Assembly: GCA_015152465.1 (NCBI GenBank)
Contig: SUTX01000001.1
Location: 94,600-158,599, forward strand
Reading direction: 5' to 3'
Source: Cyanobacteria bacterium SIG31
Lineage (GTDB): Bacteria > Cyanobacteriota > Vampirovibrionia > Gastranaerophilales > Gastranaerophilaceae
Length of the DNA stretch: 64,000 nucleotides
Positions within the stretch are counted from its first letter, which is position 1. Each line of letters begins with the position of its first letter. The notes under the pieces are model-generated. The model searched no databases and had not been told where the DNA came from. It was given only the letters and a program-made list of their open reading frames with translations. Shown here piece after piece: positions 36,168 to 45,441 of the stretch. The translations under genes and the position numbers were made by a program.

Positions 36168-39100
36168 CTAGTCTCTGAGCTTTACTCCTGTGACTTTAGA
36201 GATACCTTTTTCTTTTTGAGTAACTCCAATTGTTCTGTTTGCTGATTCAATCATTGGTTTTCTATGGCTTACAACGATGAACTGAGTAGACTCTGCTTGT
36301 GATTGAACGATATGAGCTAGCTTTTCTACGTTGATACCATCTAAGCTTGCATCTACTTCGTCAAATGCATAGAATGGAGCCGGCATGTATCTTTGGATTG
36401 CAAAGACAAAAGATAAAGCTGTGAGTGCTTTTTCCCCACCAGACATACCTGCAAGACGTTGTTTTTTCTTATCTCTTGGCTGAGCCTCGATATCAAGACC
36501 TCCAGCAAAAGGATTTTCTTCGTTTTCTAAAATGAGAGTTCCTTCACCATCAGAAAGCTTATGGAAAATATCTTTAAACTGTTCGCTGATGGCGTTGTAT
36601 GTTCTTAAGAATGTTTCTTTCTTAAGGTCTTCGTAGCCTTTCATTCTTTCTAAGATTTGAGCTCTTTCTGTACTTAAAGTTTCTATTTGTCCTTGAAGTT
36701 CTTGTTGACGAGCGAGAACTCTATCATAATCTTCTAAAGCACGCATATTAACAGCGCCCAATTCGTCCATTCTACGTTGTAGTCTTTGAATTTTAGCTGT
36801 TATTTCATCGATAGACATCTCAACTGGTGTAAGTTCGCTTACATTTACTCCAGCTTCTTCTAAAGTGGCCTTAGTTTCTTCTAGTTGAGGTTCTAATTCT
36901 CTACGACGAGCTTTAAACGACTCAATTTGTTCACCAATTTTTTCAATATCAGAGAGTTTTAAATTCTTTTGAGTTTCTAAATCAACTAAATCTTTATTAA
37001 TTCCATCTCGTTGAGCAAGAAGTTCTCCAAGCTTTTCTGTAATTTCTTTAATTTGTTCATCTAGAACCGCTAATTGTTCTTCTAAACCTTTTATTTCTTC
37101 AGCAAACTTAGCTTTATCAAGCTCGAGTTCCTTGTTATTTGCTAATGAACGTTCAATAGTGTCGTTATGGCTCTTGATTGTTGTATTTATGAAGTCGATT
37201 CTTTGGTGCAAGCCTTCTATTTCATTATTAGCATCAGCCATATTCTTTTCATAACGCTTGATTTCAGATTCTACTCCAGCAGTTTTCTCTTTCAAATCTT
37301 TCAAGTCGGCGTCATTCATAAGCTTTTCAACTTCTTCAATCTCTCCTTGAAGAGTCATCATTTTTTCAGAAATCTCAATATGTTGTTCTTCAATCTTATC
37401 AAGAGTTTTTTCAATGTTTGAGATTTCAGGCTCAGTTGTTTTAATAAATTCTTGTTTTTCTTCTATGTCAGATTCTGTCTTAGCAAAATTGAATTCCAAA
37501 CTAGTTAATTCTAACTTGGCTTTATTAAATTCAGTTGTAGAAGAAGAATATTTACCCCTAACGTCTTCCATTTTTGCTTCTAAGCTTGAACGTTTAGAAA
37601 TTAATGAAGCTTGTTTTGACTCCATCTCTCTTAAACGAGCTTTAAATGTATCTATTTCAGAATCTTGGTTTTGAGCAAATTTTAATCCTGTTTTACGCAC
37701 AGCACCACCAGTTATTGAACCAGATTTTTCAAATAAATCGCCAGAAAGAGTTACCATTCTGTATTTTCCGATTAATTTGTGAGCAACATTTCTGTCTTCA
37801 ACAACAAGAGTCTCACCTACTGCATAATAGAAAGCGTTTAGGTATTCGTCATCAAAATCAATTAAGTTAATAGCAAAATCTATTACGCCTTTTTCTTTTG
37901 GTAAGCTTAGGCTTTTTGGACACTTAACAATTTTATTCAACGGAATAAATGTCGCGCGTCCTGCATTTGAAGATTTTAAAAGCTCAATACAGGTAGAAGC
38001 AACGTGTTCATCATCAACAACAATATGTGACATTCTTCCACCAACTGCGATTTCCATAGCTGTTGAGTATTCTTCGTCTACGCTACCTAATTTCATTAAA
38101 GGTGCGTGAACGCCACGAATGTTTGCATCTACAATTGTATCTACGGCCCGTCCTAAGTTTGCCTCTTCGTTTGCAAGCTTAGTAGCCTCAAGTTGATAGA
38201 TTTTTTTACGGGCAGCTTGTAAGTCGTACTCCATATCATCAATTTCATTTTTGGTTTTATCCAAATCATCAAGAGTATTTTTAAGGATGATTTTGAAGTC
38301 TTCAAGTTCTTTTCCAAGCTGTTCAATCATTAATTCTTTAGAGGCCTTTGTTTCGCTAAAGTTTGCTTTGAAAGCTTCAAGCTCAGTTAATTTAGTGCGA
38401 GTATCTTCAAGTTGTTTCTTTTTAGTTGAAAGTTCAGCTTCTAATGGAGCTTGCTTTTGAATAAGTTTTGTTTCTTTATCTTGTTCAGTCTCAAGTTCTT
38501 TTCTTAAATTGTTTCTTTTTTCGATATGTTTTTCAGCGGTTTCATTCAAGCCAGACATATCTTCAAGGATTTTATGTAATATTTTCTTTTGTTCTTCAAT
38601 ATTAGCTTCGATACCTTTGATATTTTCTTGAGTCATCGAAATTTTTAATTCAGCTTCTTTAATTTTTCCTTGTTGGATTTCGATACCATTTTTAGTATTT
38701 TCGACAGTTTTTAAATTATCTTGAATTTGCTTATCTGCAAAAACTATTGAAGAATTTTTGCGGGCGATTGAACCTTTAATCTCTTCTGCTTGTTGTTTAA
38801 GTTCAATTTGATGAGCTTCACCTTTTTCTTTGATTGTTGCAGAAATTTCGTCATATTTTTCACGAATAAGTTTTAGACGTTCATCCAAATCTTTAGACTT
38901 CATTTCTTCTTCTTTTTTCTTTTTAGTGAATTCTAAAATGTTTTCATGAGCTTTTTCAAGGTTTCTTCTTAAATCGAAAAATTTGACAGTATTAATTTGG
39001 CTTTCAAGTCCAGTTTTTTCATCTTTTAATTTTTGGTATTTAAGAGCGACTTCACGTTCTTCATTTAACTGTTCAAGACGTGTATTTACTTCGTTCAATA

Positions 39101-39671
39101 TCAATGTTGAATTGACAACACGCTTTTCAACGGTTTCTAGTTCGTTAGTTGCTTGTTCTATACGACGGTCAAAGTCAGCAACGCCAGCTATTTCATCAAT
39201 AATTTTACGACGTTCATTTGGAGTACAGTTTGTGATACTCATAACGTCGCCTTGCATCATAACGTTGTAGCTATTAGGAGTAATATTGTATTTTTCGAGT
39301 TTTGCGTGAATATCAGAAAGGGTTACAATTTTATCATCAAGGTAATAAATACTGTTAAAACCTGATGATGATTTTCTGATTCTTCTTGCAACTGAGAATT
39401 CTTCTGGAGAACCGTTCTCACCAGCTTCACCAAAAGTTACTTTAACATAAGCTTCATTTCTTTTGTTGTAGGTTGATATTAAGTGGAAAAGTTTTTCTGC
39501 ACGCAAAGTGCGAGAAGTTGAAAGGCCTAACGCAAAAAGAATACTATCAATGATATTACTTTTCCCAGAACCGTTTGGACCTGAAATTGTAGTAAAACCT
39601 TTAAGCATAGGTATTTCGACTTTATTCGCAAACGACTTAAAGTTGTCAACTTCGAGTTGTTTTATGTACAT
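36168..39671 (-). CDS. smc: Chromosome partition protein SMC
   Basis: 1167 residues, full length. N-terminal head with Walker A GPNGSGKSNIIDSILFALG and the R-loop region. Coiled coils about residues 165-500, the hinge about 505-680 (VDANIRGVHAPLMKLG, SGDLFEKSGSITGGAVRK), coiled coil about 685-1020, and the C-terminal head with signature AGMSGGEKALTALSFVFA and Walker B PFYAFDEVDASLD. With ScpA and ScpB it condenses and segregates the chromosome. GAAGGGA lies 5 bases before the ATG. The stop is followed by eight G residues on the coding strand, a rare homopolymer for this genome. Confidence 0.98.
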   Translation of the reverse strand: MYIKQLEVDNFKSFANKVEIPMLKGFTTISGPNGSGKSNIIDSILFALGLSTSRTLRAEKLFHLISTYNKRNEAYVKVTFGEAGENGSPEEFSVARRIRKSSSGFNSIYYLDDKIVTLSDIHAKLEKYNITPNSYNVMMQGDVMSITNCTPNERRKIIDEIAGVADFDRRIEQATNELETVEKRVVNSTLILNEVNTRLEQLNEEREVALKYQKLKDEKTGLESQINTVKFFDLRRNLEKAHENILEFTKKKKEEEMKSKDLDERLKLIREKYDEISATIKEKGEAHQIELKQQAEEIKGSIARKNSSIVFADKQIQDNLKTVENTKNGIEIQQGKIKEAELKISMTQENIKGIEANIEEQKKILHKILEDMSGLNETAEKHIEKRNNLRKELETEQDKETKLIQKQAPLEAELSTKKKQLEDTRTKLTELEAFKANFSETKASKELMIEQLGKELEDFKIILKNTLDDLDKTKNEIDDMEYDLQAARKKIYQLEATKLANEEANLGRAVDTIVDANIRGVHAPLMKLGSVDEEYSTAMEIAVGGRMSHIVVDDEHVASTCIELLKSSNAGRATFIPLNKIVKCPKSLSLPKEKGVIDFAINLIDFDDEYLNAFYYAVGETLVVEDRNVAHKLIGKYRMVTLSGDLFEKSGSITGGAVRKTGLKFAQNQDSEIDTFKARLREMESKQASLISKRSSLEAKMEDVRGKYSSSTTEFNKAKLELTSLEFNFAKTESDIEEKQEFIKTTEPEISNIEKTLDKIEEQHIEISEKMMTLQGEIEEVEKLMNDADLKDLKEKTAGVESEIKRYEKNMADANNEIEGLHQRIDFINTTIKSHNDTIERSLANNKELELDKAKFAEEIKGLEEQLAVLDEQIKEITEKLGELLAQRDGINKDLVDLETQKNLKLSDIEKIGEQIESFKARRRELEPQLEETKATLEEAGVNVSELTPVEMSIDEITAKIQRLQRRMDELGAVNMRALEDYDRVLARQQELQGQIETLSTERAQILERMKGYEDLKKETFLRTYNAISEQFKDIFHKLSDGEGTLILENEENPFAGGLDIEAQPRDKKKQRLAGMSGGEKALTALSFVFAIQRYMPAPFYAFDEVDASLDGINVEKLAHIVQSQAESTQFIVVSHRKPMIESANRTIGVTQKEKGISKVTGVKLRD

Positions 39672-39829
39672 TAAATCCCTTCCCCAAGTGAGCTAGTATA
39701 AAAAGCCCTATAAATATATTTACTACTTAATTAGACAACAAAATAAGGCGCATGTCAAATAAGGGTGAATAATGTTTACAAATAGTTATACTCTGATTTT
39801 GAACTAATATTAGTTATGCGGTTAATATA

Positions 39830-41860
39830 TTACAATTTCAACCAAACGACTCCGTAAGGTGCAATGCGAAGGTTCATTGTCCTATTCTTTAATGATACGT
39901 TAACTTTTACATCATCACCGTTTACAAGATTCTTAAAACTTGTAATTTTGTTATCTTCTGCTTCAAGCACAACGCTCATAGGAACTGTAATTTCAGCAAT
40001 CAATTTTTCATCTGAAAGGTTATTAATCACAAGGATTTTTTCATCACCATAGCTTCTTATGTATGCAAAATTACTTGGTGATTTTGTTTTAAGTAGTGTA
40101 AAATCTCCTCTGGACATAGCTGGTAAATTTTTTCTTACAGAAATTAAATTTTTAACTTTTTTATAAACTTTACTGTTGAATTCATAAAAATCTCTAGATG
40201 AGCCATAGAATAATTTTGCAGGAACTGCACCTCTATTAATATCTCGGCTGTCAAAATAGCTTGTTAATTTGAATTTTGCAAGTTTGCTTTTTTCAAATCT
40301 TGCTAAAGCTGATTCTTTTGCGTTCTCAAAGTTGTTTCTTACGCCTACTTCATCGCCATAATAGATTATTGGAATTCCTGGCATTGAAAGCAAAATAGAA
40401 AAAGCCATTTCTATTCTGTCAGGATTGTTATCTAAGAAATTTGCCATTCTTCCGCTGACACCGAGTCCTTTGCGGAATTCGGCACCTTTTTTGATGAGAG
40501 CATTATAGACAATCTCTCGTGTCTCTTTATCTACCATTTCAAGCGAAAGTTCATCATGAACCCTTAGAAAAATTCCCCAGCTTGCGCTACTTGGAATTGT
40601 TGGAGTGTTTTTATAAGCGTTGACAAAATGTGATTTATCGCCTGTTACTAGTGAAGCCCAAATTGCAGGCATGTAAGGGAAGTGATATGCAATCTGGAAT
40701 TCATCCGTTCTTTTTAAGATCTTTTCTTCTCCATTAATAAAGGTTTTAACCTTTCTTTCTTTGCCAAAATAAGGCAAAATGTCTTCTGGCCACTGACAAG
40801 CCTCTGCTTGGATTACAGTTCTTGGTGCTGTCATTTGTATATAGTTGCTTAAAAGACGAATTATGGAGTGGGTTCGTGGTAGGTTTTCAGCTGAGGTTCC
40901 TTTTTCTTTTGCAAGATATGGGATTGCATCTAAACGAAAAATATCTATACCTAAATTTGTCCAATAGTTGATAGTTTCTAAACAATAATATAAAACTTCT
41001 GGGTTATACCAATTTATGTCAAGTTGAAAAGGGTAAAATGTATGATAAAAGTAGTATTCTACTCCGTTTATGTTAACTTCTCGCCAGTGGTTTTCAGTAA
41101 TTTCTGGGAATATTAGTCTGCGTTTGGAAAATCGCCCGTCAGCTTCCTGATACTCTACAATTGTGCCGGCTTGAGGATCAACATATTTCCTATATTTTGG
41201 CATTTTGTTTCTAAAGATGAAATAATTTAGCTTAGTTAAATCACCTTTTAGGAGTTCTTGGAACCATTCGTGTTGGTCTGAAAAATGGTTAAGAACTAAG
41301 TCAGACTTGATTTTAAAGCCATTTTCTTTGGCCTCTTTAATAAATTCTTTGAATTGCGGTGTACCACCTAAATCTTTGCGTATATTTTGAGGGTTTTTAA
41401 CATCAAAACCTGCATCAGACATTGGAGAATCCGCAAAAGGAAGTAGATACAATGTTGTTACGCCTAGATTTTTTAAGTAATCAAACATCTCTGCGGTATC
41501 TTTAAATTGATTTGGCTTTTCTGGGGTTACGACTCCAAACTGATCAACGTAAAACATGTAAATGATTTCATCTTTGTACCAATCATCAGATCTGGATAAA
41601 TCTTCTTTTTTAAGCTCTTCAGGACGATTTTCGATTGCTTTTTGGGCAATTTCCATTACTCGTTTTTGTATTTCATCTGCATAGTTTTCTCCGTATATAT
41701 TGGCAATTGCGTTATATATTTCAGATTCTAAATTAGTTTGAAAAATTGTTTTTGTTACAGATTGAATTGTAGGCGTTGTTATGTTTGCCTGAGCTAAGGT
41801 TATGCTATTTGAAAATAATACAGTCGATAAGATTAGTGACGATATAAATTTTTTACTCAT
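39830..41860 (-). CDS. Exported GH13 alpha-amylase family enzyme, trehalose-synthase-like
   Basis: 676 residues. Signal peptide MSKKFISSLILSTVLFSNSI then TLAQA. An N-terminal helical region (to residue 85) precedes the (beta/alpha)8 barrel: DEIIYMFYVDQFG, the region I equivalent SDLVLNHFSD, nucleophile region DIFRLDAIPYL, acid/base Glu in VIQAEACQWPEDI, and the transition-state Asp in RVHDELSLEMV. The motif HDELSLEM and the surrounding sequence look like trehalose synthase or maltose-active GH13 enzymes. A C-terminal beta domain ends in YGVVWLKL. AGGTG precedes the ATG. Export implies use of external alpha-glucans or trehalose/maltose; the exact substrate cannot be told. Confidence 0.87.
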   Translation of the reverse strand: MSKKFISSLILSTVLFSNSITLAQANITTPTIQSVTKTIFQTNLESEIYNAIANIYGENYADEIQKRVMEIAQKAIENRPEELKKEDLSRSDDWYKDEIIYMFYVDQFGVVTPEKPNQFKDTAEMFDYLKNLGVTTLYLLPFADSPMSDAGFDVKNPQNIRKDLGGTPQFKEFIKEAKENGFKIKSDLVLNHFSDQHEWFQELLKGDLTKLNYFIFRNKMPKYRKYVDPQAGTIVEYQEADGRFSKRRLIFPEITENHWREVNINGVEYYFYHTFYPFQLDINWYNPEVLYYCLETINYWTNLGIDIFRLDAIPYLAKEKGTSAENLPRTHSIIRLLSNYIQMTAPRTVIQAEACQWPEDILPYFGKERKVKTFINGEEKILKRTDEFQIAYHFPYMPAIWASLVTGDKSHFVNAYKNTPTIPSSASWGIFLRVHDELSLEMVDKETREIVYNALIKKGAEFRKGLGVSGRMANFLDNNPDRIEMAFSILLSMPGIPIIYYGDEVGVRNNFENAKESALARFEKSKLAKFKLTSYFDSRDINRGAVPAKLFYGSSRDFYEFNSKVYKKVKNLISVRKNLPAMSRGDFTLLKTKSPSNFAYIRSYGDEKILVINNLSDEKLIAEITVPMSVVLEAEDNKITSFKNLVNGDDVKVNVSLKNRTMNLRIAPYGVVWLKL

Positions 41861-41954
41861 GTTTTACACCTAGTAATATTATATCATTAATAAAAATGCG
41901 GTATAGTTTCATTAGAAACTTACCGCAATCTGGGTTGTTTGTATATTTTTGAGT

Positions 41955-42212
41955 CTATGCTTCTATAAACAGTCTTCTTCCGACTATATTAGGCTGGTTG
42001 TTATAATATCCAGCAAAATAACCGCCAATAACCGGACGGTTTTGGCCATATGTGGCAAAAGGGTTTTCGTGTTGTGAATGCACGAAAGGATTGCTTGATG
42101 CAAATGGGTTTGAAGAGGAACTTCTTGTGTTCGCCCTTTTAATTTCGGTAGCTTGGAATGCCGGGGTAGGCACTAGCACTCGTGATAATAAATTTACAAA
42201 ATTGTTCGACAT
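41955..42212 (-). CDS. Small protein with three NPF repeats
   Basis: 85 residues, no known family. The centre carries NPFASSNPFVHSQHENPFA, three Asn-Pro-Phe tripeptides within 17 residues. The N-terminus is a short amphipathic helix (FVNLLSRVLVPTPAFQATEI) and the C-terminus is Gly/Tyr/Asn rich, ending GRRLFIEA. AAAGG lies 11 bases upstream. No signal peptide or membrane segment. It is followed by an empty 560-base stretch on one side and precedes the GH13 gene on the other. Confidence 0.6.
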   Translation of the reverse strand: MSNNFVNLLSRVLVPTPAFQATEIKRANTRSSSSNPFASSNPFVHSQHENPFATYGQNRPVIGGYFAGYYNNQPNIVGRRLFIEA

Positions 42213-42335
42213 ATATTAGTTAAACCTTTCTAAAGGGTTTTTAATGTTTTTTTTTTTAAAGTCAACATTTTTTTTATCGTCAAAATTTTTCAAATCTTTA
42301 ACTAAGAATTAAAAACATCAACTGTTAGGATGATA

Positions 42336-42695
42336 TTTTAATTTAACAAAATATGTATTTTGTTAAATTAATTTTTTTATCTTATTACTGGTACTTTTCT
42401 TTTTTCTTAGTCTTGAAGGCAAGAAAAAAGAAAAGTACCAAAAGAAAAAAGAAGCACGCTTTTTGTAATTAGTCTCGTCGATATTAATCGACTCGACGGA
42501 AGCTTTTAAAAAGCTTCTGTCAATTTTATCCACGCTATCTTTGATAGCGTGCGTAGGCGGTTAATACCGCCAAAGCCAACAATTAAAGCGTTTTTTCTTT
42601 ATTTTCTTTGGTACTTTCTTTTGTTTTCTTTTCTCGCAAAAAAAGAAACAAAAGAAAGTACATTAATAAAAATTGATTTTTAATTTAACAAAATA
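42336..42695. repeat. Hairpin-array element between 18-bp direct repeats
   Basis: An identical 18-mer (TTTTAATTTAACAAAATA) occurs at 42336-42353 and 42678-42695. Between them lie about six hairpins: a 14-bp palindrome arm pair (42340-42369), a 19-bp perfect stem GGTACTTTTCTTTTTTCTT (42390-42439), a TCGTCGA/TCGACGG hairpin, GAAGCTTTT/AAAAGCTTC, CACGCTATC/GATAGCGTG, GGCGGT/ACCGCC, and a long TACTTTCTTTTGTTT/AAACAAAAGAAAGTA-type stem near 42610-42661. Both ends carry GGTACTTTC-like sequence. No open frame. It looks like a non-autonomous mobile or structured repeat unit with a target duplication. Confidence 0.65.
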
Positions 42696-42710
42696 CATAA
42701 AAAGTAAAAT

Positions 42711-42743
42711 AAAAAGGAATCAAAGATAATCTCTAATTCCTTT
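42711..42743 (-). terminator. Terminator of the minus-strand flagellar cluster
   Basis: AAAGGAAT/ATTCCTTT stem followed on minus by TTTTTATTTT, 30 bases beyond the stop of the 42777 gene. Confidence 0.7.
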
Positions 42744-42776
42744 ATAAAACGGAGTTTAACTAATATTTTTAAAAGA

Positions 42777-43616
42777 TTAGTTACCTGTAGCCATTTCCAT
42801 AGCTGATTGTAACAAGTCTTTGTTTGTTTGAATCAATTTATTGACAAGCTCCATTTGAGCCTTAGCTTGTTGATATGCTGCCATATTGTCTTTAAATGAA
42901 ATATTAGACTGTTCTAATAAACCTGAACGAATTTCGCCTCTGCCAACCACTGGTTTTCCAGAATCTGCTGTTTCGACAAAAAGACCATCTTTTACTTCAT
43001 AAAGACCACTAGGGTTGTGGAAATTTGCCGTTGCAATTTTATAAAGTGGTACGGAACGGTTTCCACCATCAGCTTTACCATATATGGTGCCGTCTTTTTT
43101 TATTTCATATTCATCATATTTACCTAAAAATTTACCGTTATTTGGATCAATCCAAAGTTTTATATTGGTGGTAGGAATACTCATTGCCCCACCTTTTAAG
43201 GCTGTTTCTTCAAATAAATCTGCGCTTATTGATTTTGTCCCAGCCATTATTTCGCCCTTATCATTCAATATATAACCTTGAACAGTGGCTCCATTTTTGG
43301 CTTTATACACACCTTCTGAATCAAAAGTAAATTCACCTAAACGAGTATAAGAAACGCCACCTTCAGGATTTCTCAAAACAAAGAAGCCTGTGCCTTCAAA
43401 GAATAAGTTTTCATTGGATGTTCCAGGAGTTGATTTCCCTTGACCGAAGTTTTTTACATTGTGATCTAGCACAACGCCACCTAAAAAAGTTTTAAAGTTC
43501 ACCTTGTTTTCTCTGAAGCCGGGTGAATATACATTTGTTAAGTTGTCTGCAAGAACATCCATCCATTGAGCTGTTGCTTTTTGAGTATTTATAGCGGTTG
43601 TATAGATATCGTTCAT
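42777..43616 (-). CDS. Flagellar hook/basal-body rod family protein (FlgE/F/G type)
   Basis: 279 residues. N-terminal rod/hook motif YTTAINTQKATAQWMDVLAD then NLTNVYSPGFRENKVNF, central domain with FEGTGFFVLRNPEGGVSYTR and GEFTFDSEGVYKAKNGATVQ, and C-terminal RSGLLEQSNISFKDNMAAYQ then QAKAQMELVNKLIQTNKDLLQ. This is the signature of FlgF/FlgG/FlgE axial proteins. Which one cannot be settled; length favours FlgF or FlgG. Its ATG overlaps the FliK-like stop by 4 bases. The real hook gene flgE is elsewhere at 55156, so this is a second axial protein in a separate FliJ-FliK cluster. Confidence 0.9.
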   Translation of the reverse strand: MNDIYTTAINTQKATAQWMDVLADNLTNVYSPGFRENKVNFKTFLGGVVLDHNVKNFGQGKSTPGTSNENLFFEGTGFFVLRNPEGGVSYTRLGEFTFDSEGVYKAKNGATVQGYILNDKGEIMAGTKSISADLFEETALKGGAMSIPTTNIKLWIDPNNGKFLGKYDEYEIKKDGTIYGKADGGNRSVPLYKIATANFHNPSGLYEVKDGLFVETADSGKPVVGRGEIRSGLLEQSNISFKDNMAAYQQAKAQMELVNKLIQTNKDLLQSAMEMATGN

Positions 43617-44734
43617 CGTTGTGACCTTTCTCTCTGTTGCTTATCCTTTTGTTGTTCTCTACGCTCTCTTTGATTTAATGAATCATATTCTATATTGTTA
43701 TCATCAAATCTCTGGCGTAGCAGAGGAAGATTTTCTTTAAGGTAAGCTTCTGCTACTTGTGAAGAAGGAAGAAAATCTGCTGAAATTTTTCCATCTCTTG
43801 ATATTCTTATAATGACAGAAATATTATTGTCAAAATCTATCCTTAATGGCTGATTATTTTCTTTTGATTTTACTAACATATCTGCTAGAGTTTTAGATAT
43901 TTGAATAGATTTTGAGAGGTTTTGAGAAGTTAGTTGATTAAGGTTAACATCTTCTTTTTGAACAAGATTAACAAAAACTTCTGCGTCTGCTTGAGAAGGT
44001 ATTTGATTAAGGATAACATCTTCTTTTTGAACAAGGTTAACAAAAACTTCGACGTCTGCTTGGCTCATAATAATGCTGTCGAATTTAACAACTTGTTCGT
44101 TTTTTATTTCTATTGAAGCCATGCGTTCTTCTTTTAATATAGTATTTCTATTAGCAATTGCGATGTTTTCCGCCATAGTAGACATTATGGCTGCTTCTTC
44201 AGCTAAATCTTTTGTTGATGAAGAAAGAAGTTGTTTATTTCCTTGTTCATCTTTCAAGAAAGAAGAAAAAGGTTGCCCATCTCCACTAAAATTCATACTA
44301 GGGTTCATTTGAGGGAGAATATCTTTATCTTGAATGTTGTAATCATTGTTTATCATGTTAGTACTATCGGTAAAAAGTTTGTTATCCTTTATTGACTCTG
44401 CTTTATTCTCATCTGATTGATTGAGTTTTTCAACAATAGTATTTAAGTCTTTAAGAGCGTTGTTTATGTTTTTATTTTGCTCGTGGTCTTCTTTTTTTAC
44501 TATTTCAAAGGTTTTATTTTTTTTATTTTCCTCTGTTTCAATATCTTTTTCTTTTGACTCAATTTCTTTTGAGTCGTTTTCTTTTAATGCTGCTTCTTTT
44601 GTGTCAGTTTCTTTTGAAGCCTTAAGCTCTTTTAATTCTTCGGAAAATTTTGTTCCGGATTCTTGGTTGCTTGTGCTAGATTTTGTGTCTTGACTGTTTG
44701 ATGAAAAATTAACGTTTGTTGTTTTAATTTCCAT
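43613..44734 (-). CDS. FliK-like hook-length control protein
   Basis: 373 residues. The first 170 residues are Lys/Glu/Ser/Asn rich and disordered, as in FliK N-termini. The C-terminal part (LRIDFDNNISVIIRISRDGK then ISADFLPSSQVAEAYLKENL and PLLRQRFDDNNIEYDSL) matches the FliK Flg_hook domain, followed by an Arg/Gln tail (REQQKDKQQRERSQR). It contains a tandem duplication of 23 residues (SQADAEVFVNLVQKEDV). Context between FliJ-like and hook-like genes supports the call. Length of the disordered part may set a ruler length. Confidence 0.78.
   Translation of the reverse strand: MEIKTTNVNFSSNSQDTKSSTSNQESGTKFSEELKELKASKETDTKEAALKENDSKEIESKEKDIETEENKKNKTFEIVKKEDHEQNKNINNALKDLNTIVEKLNQSDENKAESIKDNKLFTDSTNMINNDYNIQDKDILPQMNPSMNFSGDGQPFSSFLKDEQGNKQLLSSSTKDLAEEAAIMSTMAENIAIANRNTILKEERMASIEIKNEQVVKFDSIIMSQADVEVFVNLVQKEDVILNQIPSQADAEVFVNLVQKEDVNLNQLTSQNLSKSIQISKTLADMLVKSKENNQPLRIDFDNNISVIIRISRDGKISADFLPSSQVAEAYLKENLPLLRQRFDDNNIEYDSLNQRERREQQKDKQQRERSQR
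43934..44071. repeat. Two tandem 69-bp repeats inside the FliK-like gene
   Basis: The units begin TTGATTAAGG at 43934 and 44003, exactly 69 bases (23 codons) apart, and differ at only a few positions. In-frame expansion or loss would lengthen or shorten the protein. Confidence 0.85.
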
Positions 44735-44738
44735 AGCT

Positions 44739-45233
44739 TTATTCCATATATTCCATTTCAGTTTCTTCTATAATTTTTCTGAGTTCTGCGTCTTCTTCTT
44801 TCTTTTCTTGGGAATGAATAAAGAATCTTTGGACGCCTATTTCAGAGAATTGTTTTAATTCTTTTGCTTTTTCTTCTTCTAGGTATGCTTCTTTTTGTTT
44901 TTCCTTGTGTTTTTCGAGAACTTTAACCGCTTGTTCTAATTTTACAAGTTTAGCTTTTTCTTCGTCTAGAATTGCTTGTAGTCTGGCTCTTTCTGCTTCT
45001 AATGCATCTGCTTTGTCCCACAGGTGATGTAAGTATTTGTCATAATATTCCATCATTTTGTAGTCGGCTGTTCGCCTGTTTTCTATTGTCTGTTGGATTT
45101 CTGCTTCATTTTCTCGAATTCTTTGTTCTGCTAAGAATACTTCCTGTTGAGCTTTTTGTACTACTAGGAGTTGTTCTTCTTTCTTTCTTATTCTGAAATC
45201 CAGAATTTTTTGCAATCTGTATACGAAAGGCAT
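44739..45233 (-). CDS. FliJ-like flagellar export protein
   Basis: 164 residues. Begins MPFVYRLQKILDFRIRKKEE, the FliJ N-terminal pattern, and continues as a charged coiled coil (LLVVQKAQQEVFLAEQRIRE, ALEAERARLQAILDEEKAKL). FliJ connects the export ATPase FliI to FlhA and escorts chaperones. It precedes the FliK-like gene by 4 bases. A second FliJ-like gene exists at 52822; the two are not close in sequence. No clear Shine-Dalgarno sequence is seen before the ATG. Confidence 0.82.
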   Translation of the reverse strand: MPFVYRLQKILDFRIRKKEEQLLVVQKAQQEVFLAEQRIRENEAEIQQTIENRRTADYKMMEYYDKYLHHLWDKADALEAERARLQAILDEEKAKLVKLEQAVKVLEKHKEKQKEAYLEEEKAKELKQFSEIGVQRFFIHSQEKKEEDAELRKIIEETEMEYME

Positions 45234-45378
45234 AGTAACTTAATTATTACAGGTTTTTGTCCATATAGATACATCTATTTGTATGATTAATTTAGTTTTA
45301 AAAAAAGTCAAAAAATATTTTTGAAAAAGTGCAAAAAATACACTTTAAAAATAGCCCAAAAGTATTATTTCTAGGGGG

Positions 45379-45407
45379 TTTACAGGCTGCAATTTTTACG
45401 CTATCAT
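45379..45407 (+). promoter_or_regulatory. Sigma-70-type promoter of the 45442 gene
   Basis: TTTACA and TATCAT are separated by 17 bases, 35 bases before the start codon. Confidence 0.5.
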
Positions 45408-45441
45408 GTAGCTGTATAAAAAGAAAAGAAAGTGTGTGCGT

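Larger units (their letters stand above)
42213..42776. other. Gap occupied by a repeat element and terminator
   Basis: 564 bases without a coding gene. Most is the hairpin-array element at 42336-42695; the right end holds the terminator of the flagellar cluster (42711-42743). The 120 bases to the left show only AT-rich sequence. Confidence 0.7.

Noticed and set aside
37167..39696. Plus-strand frames inside smc
   Set aside because: They are antisense to a strongly conserved gene and have low-quality composition with no start signals.
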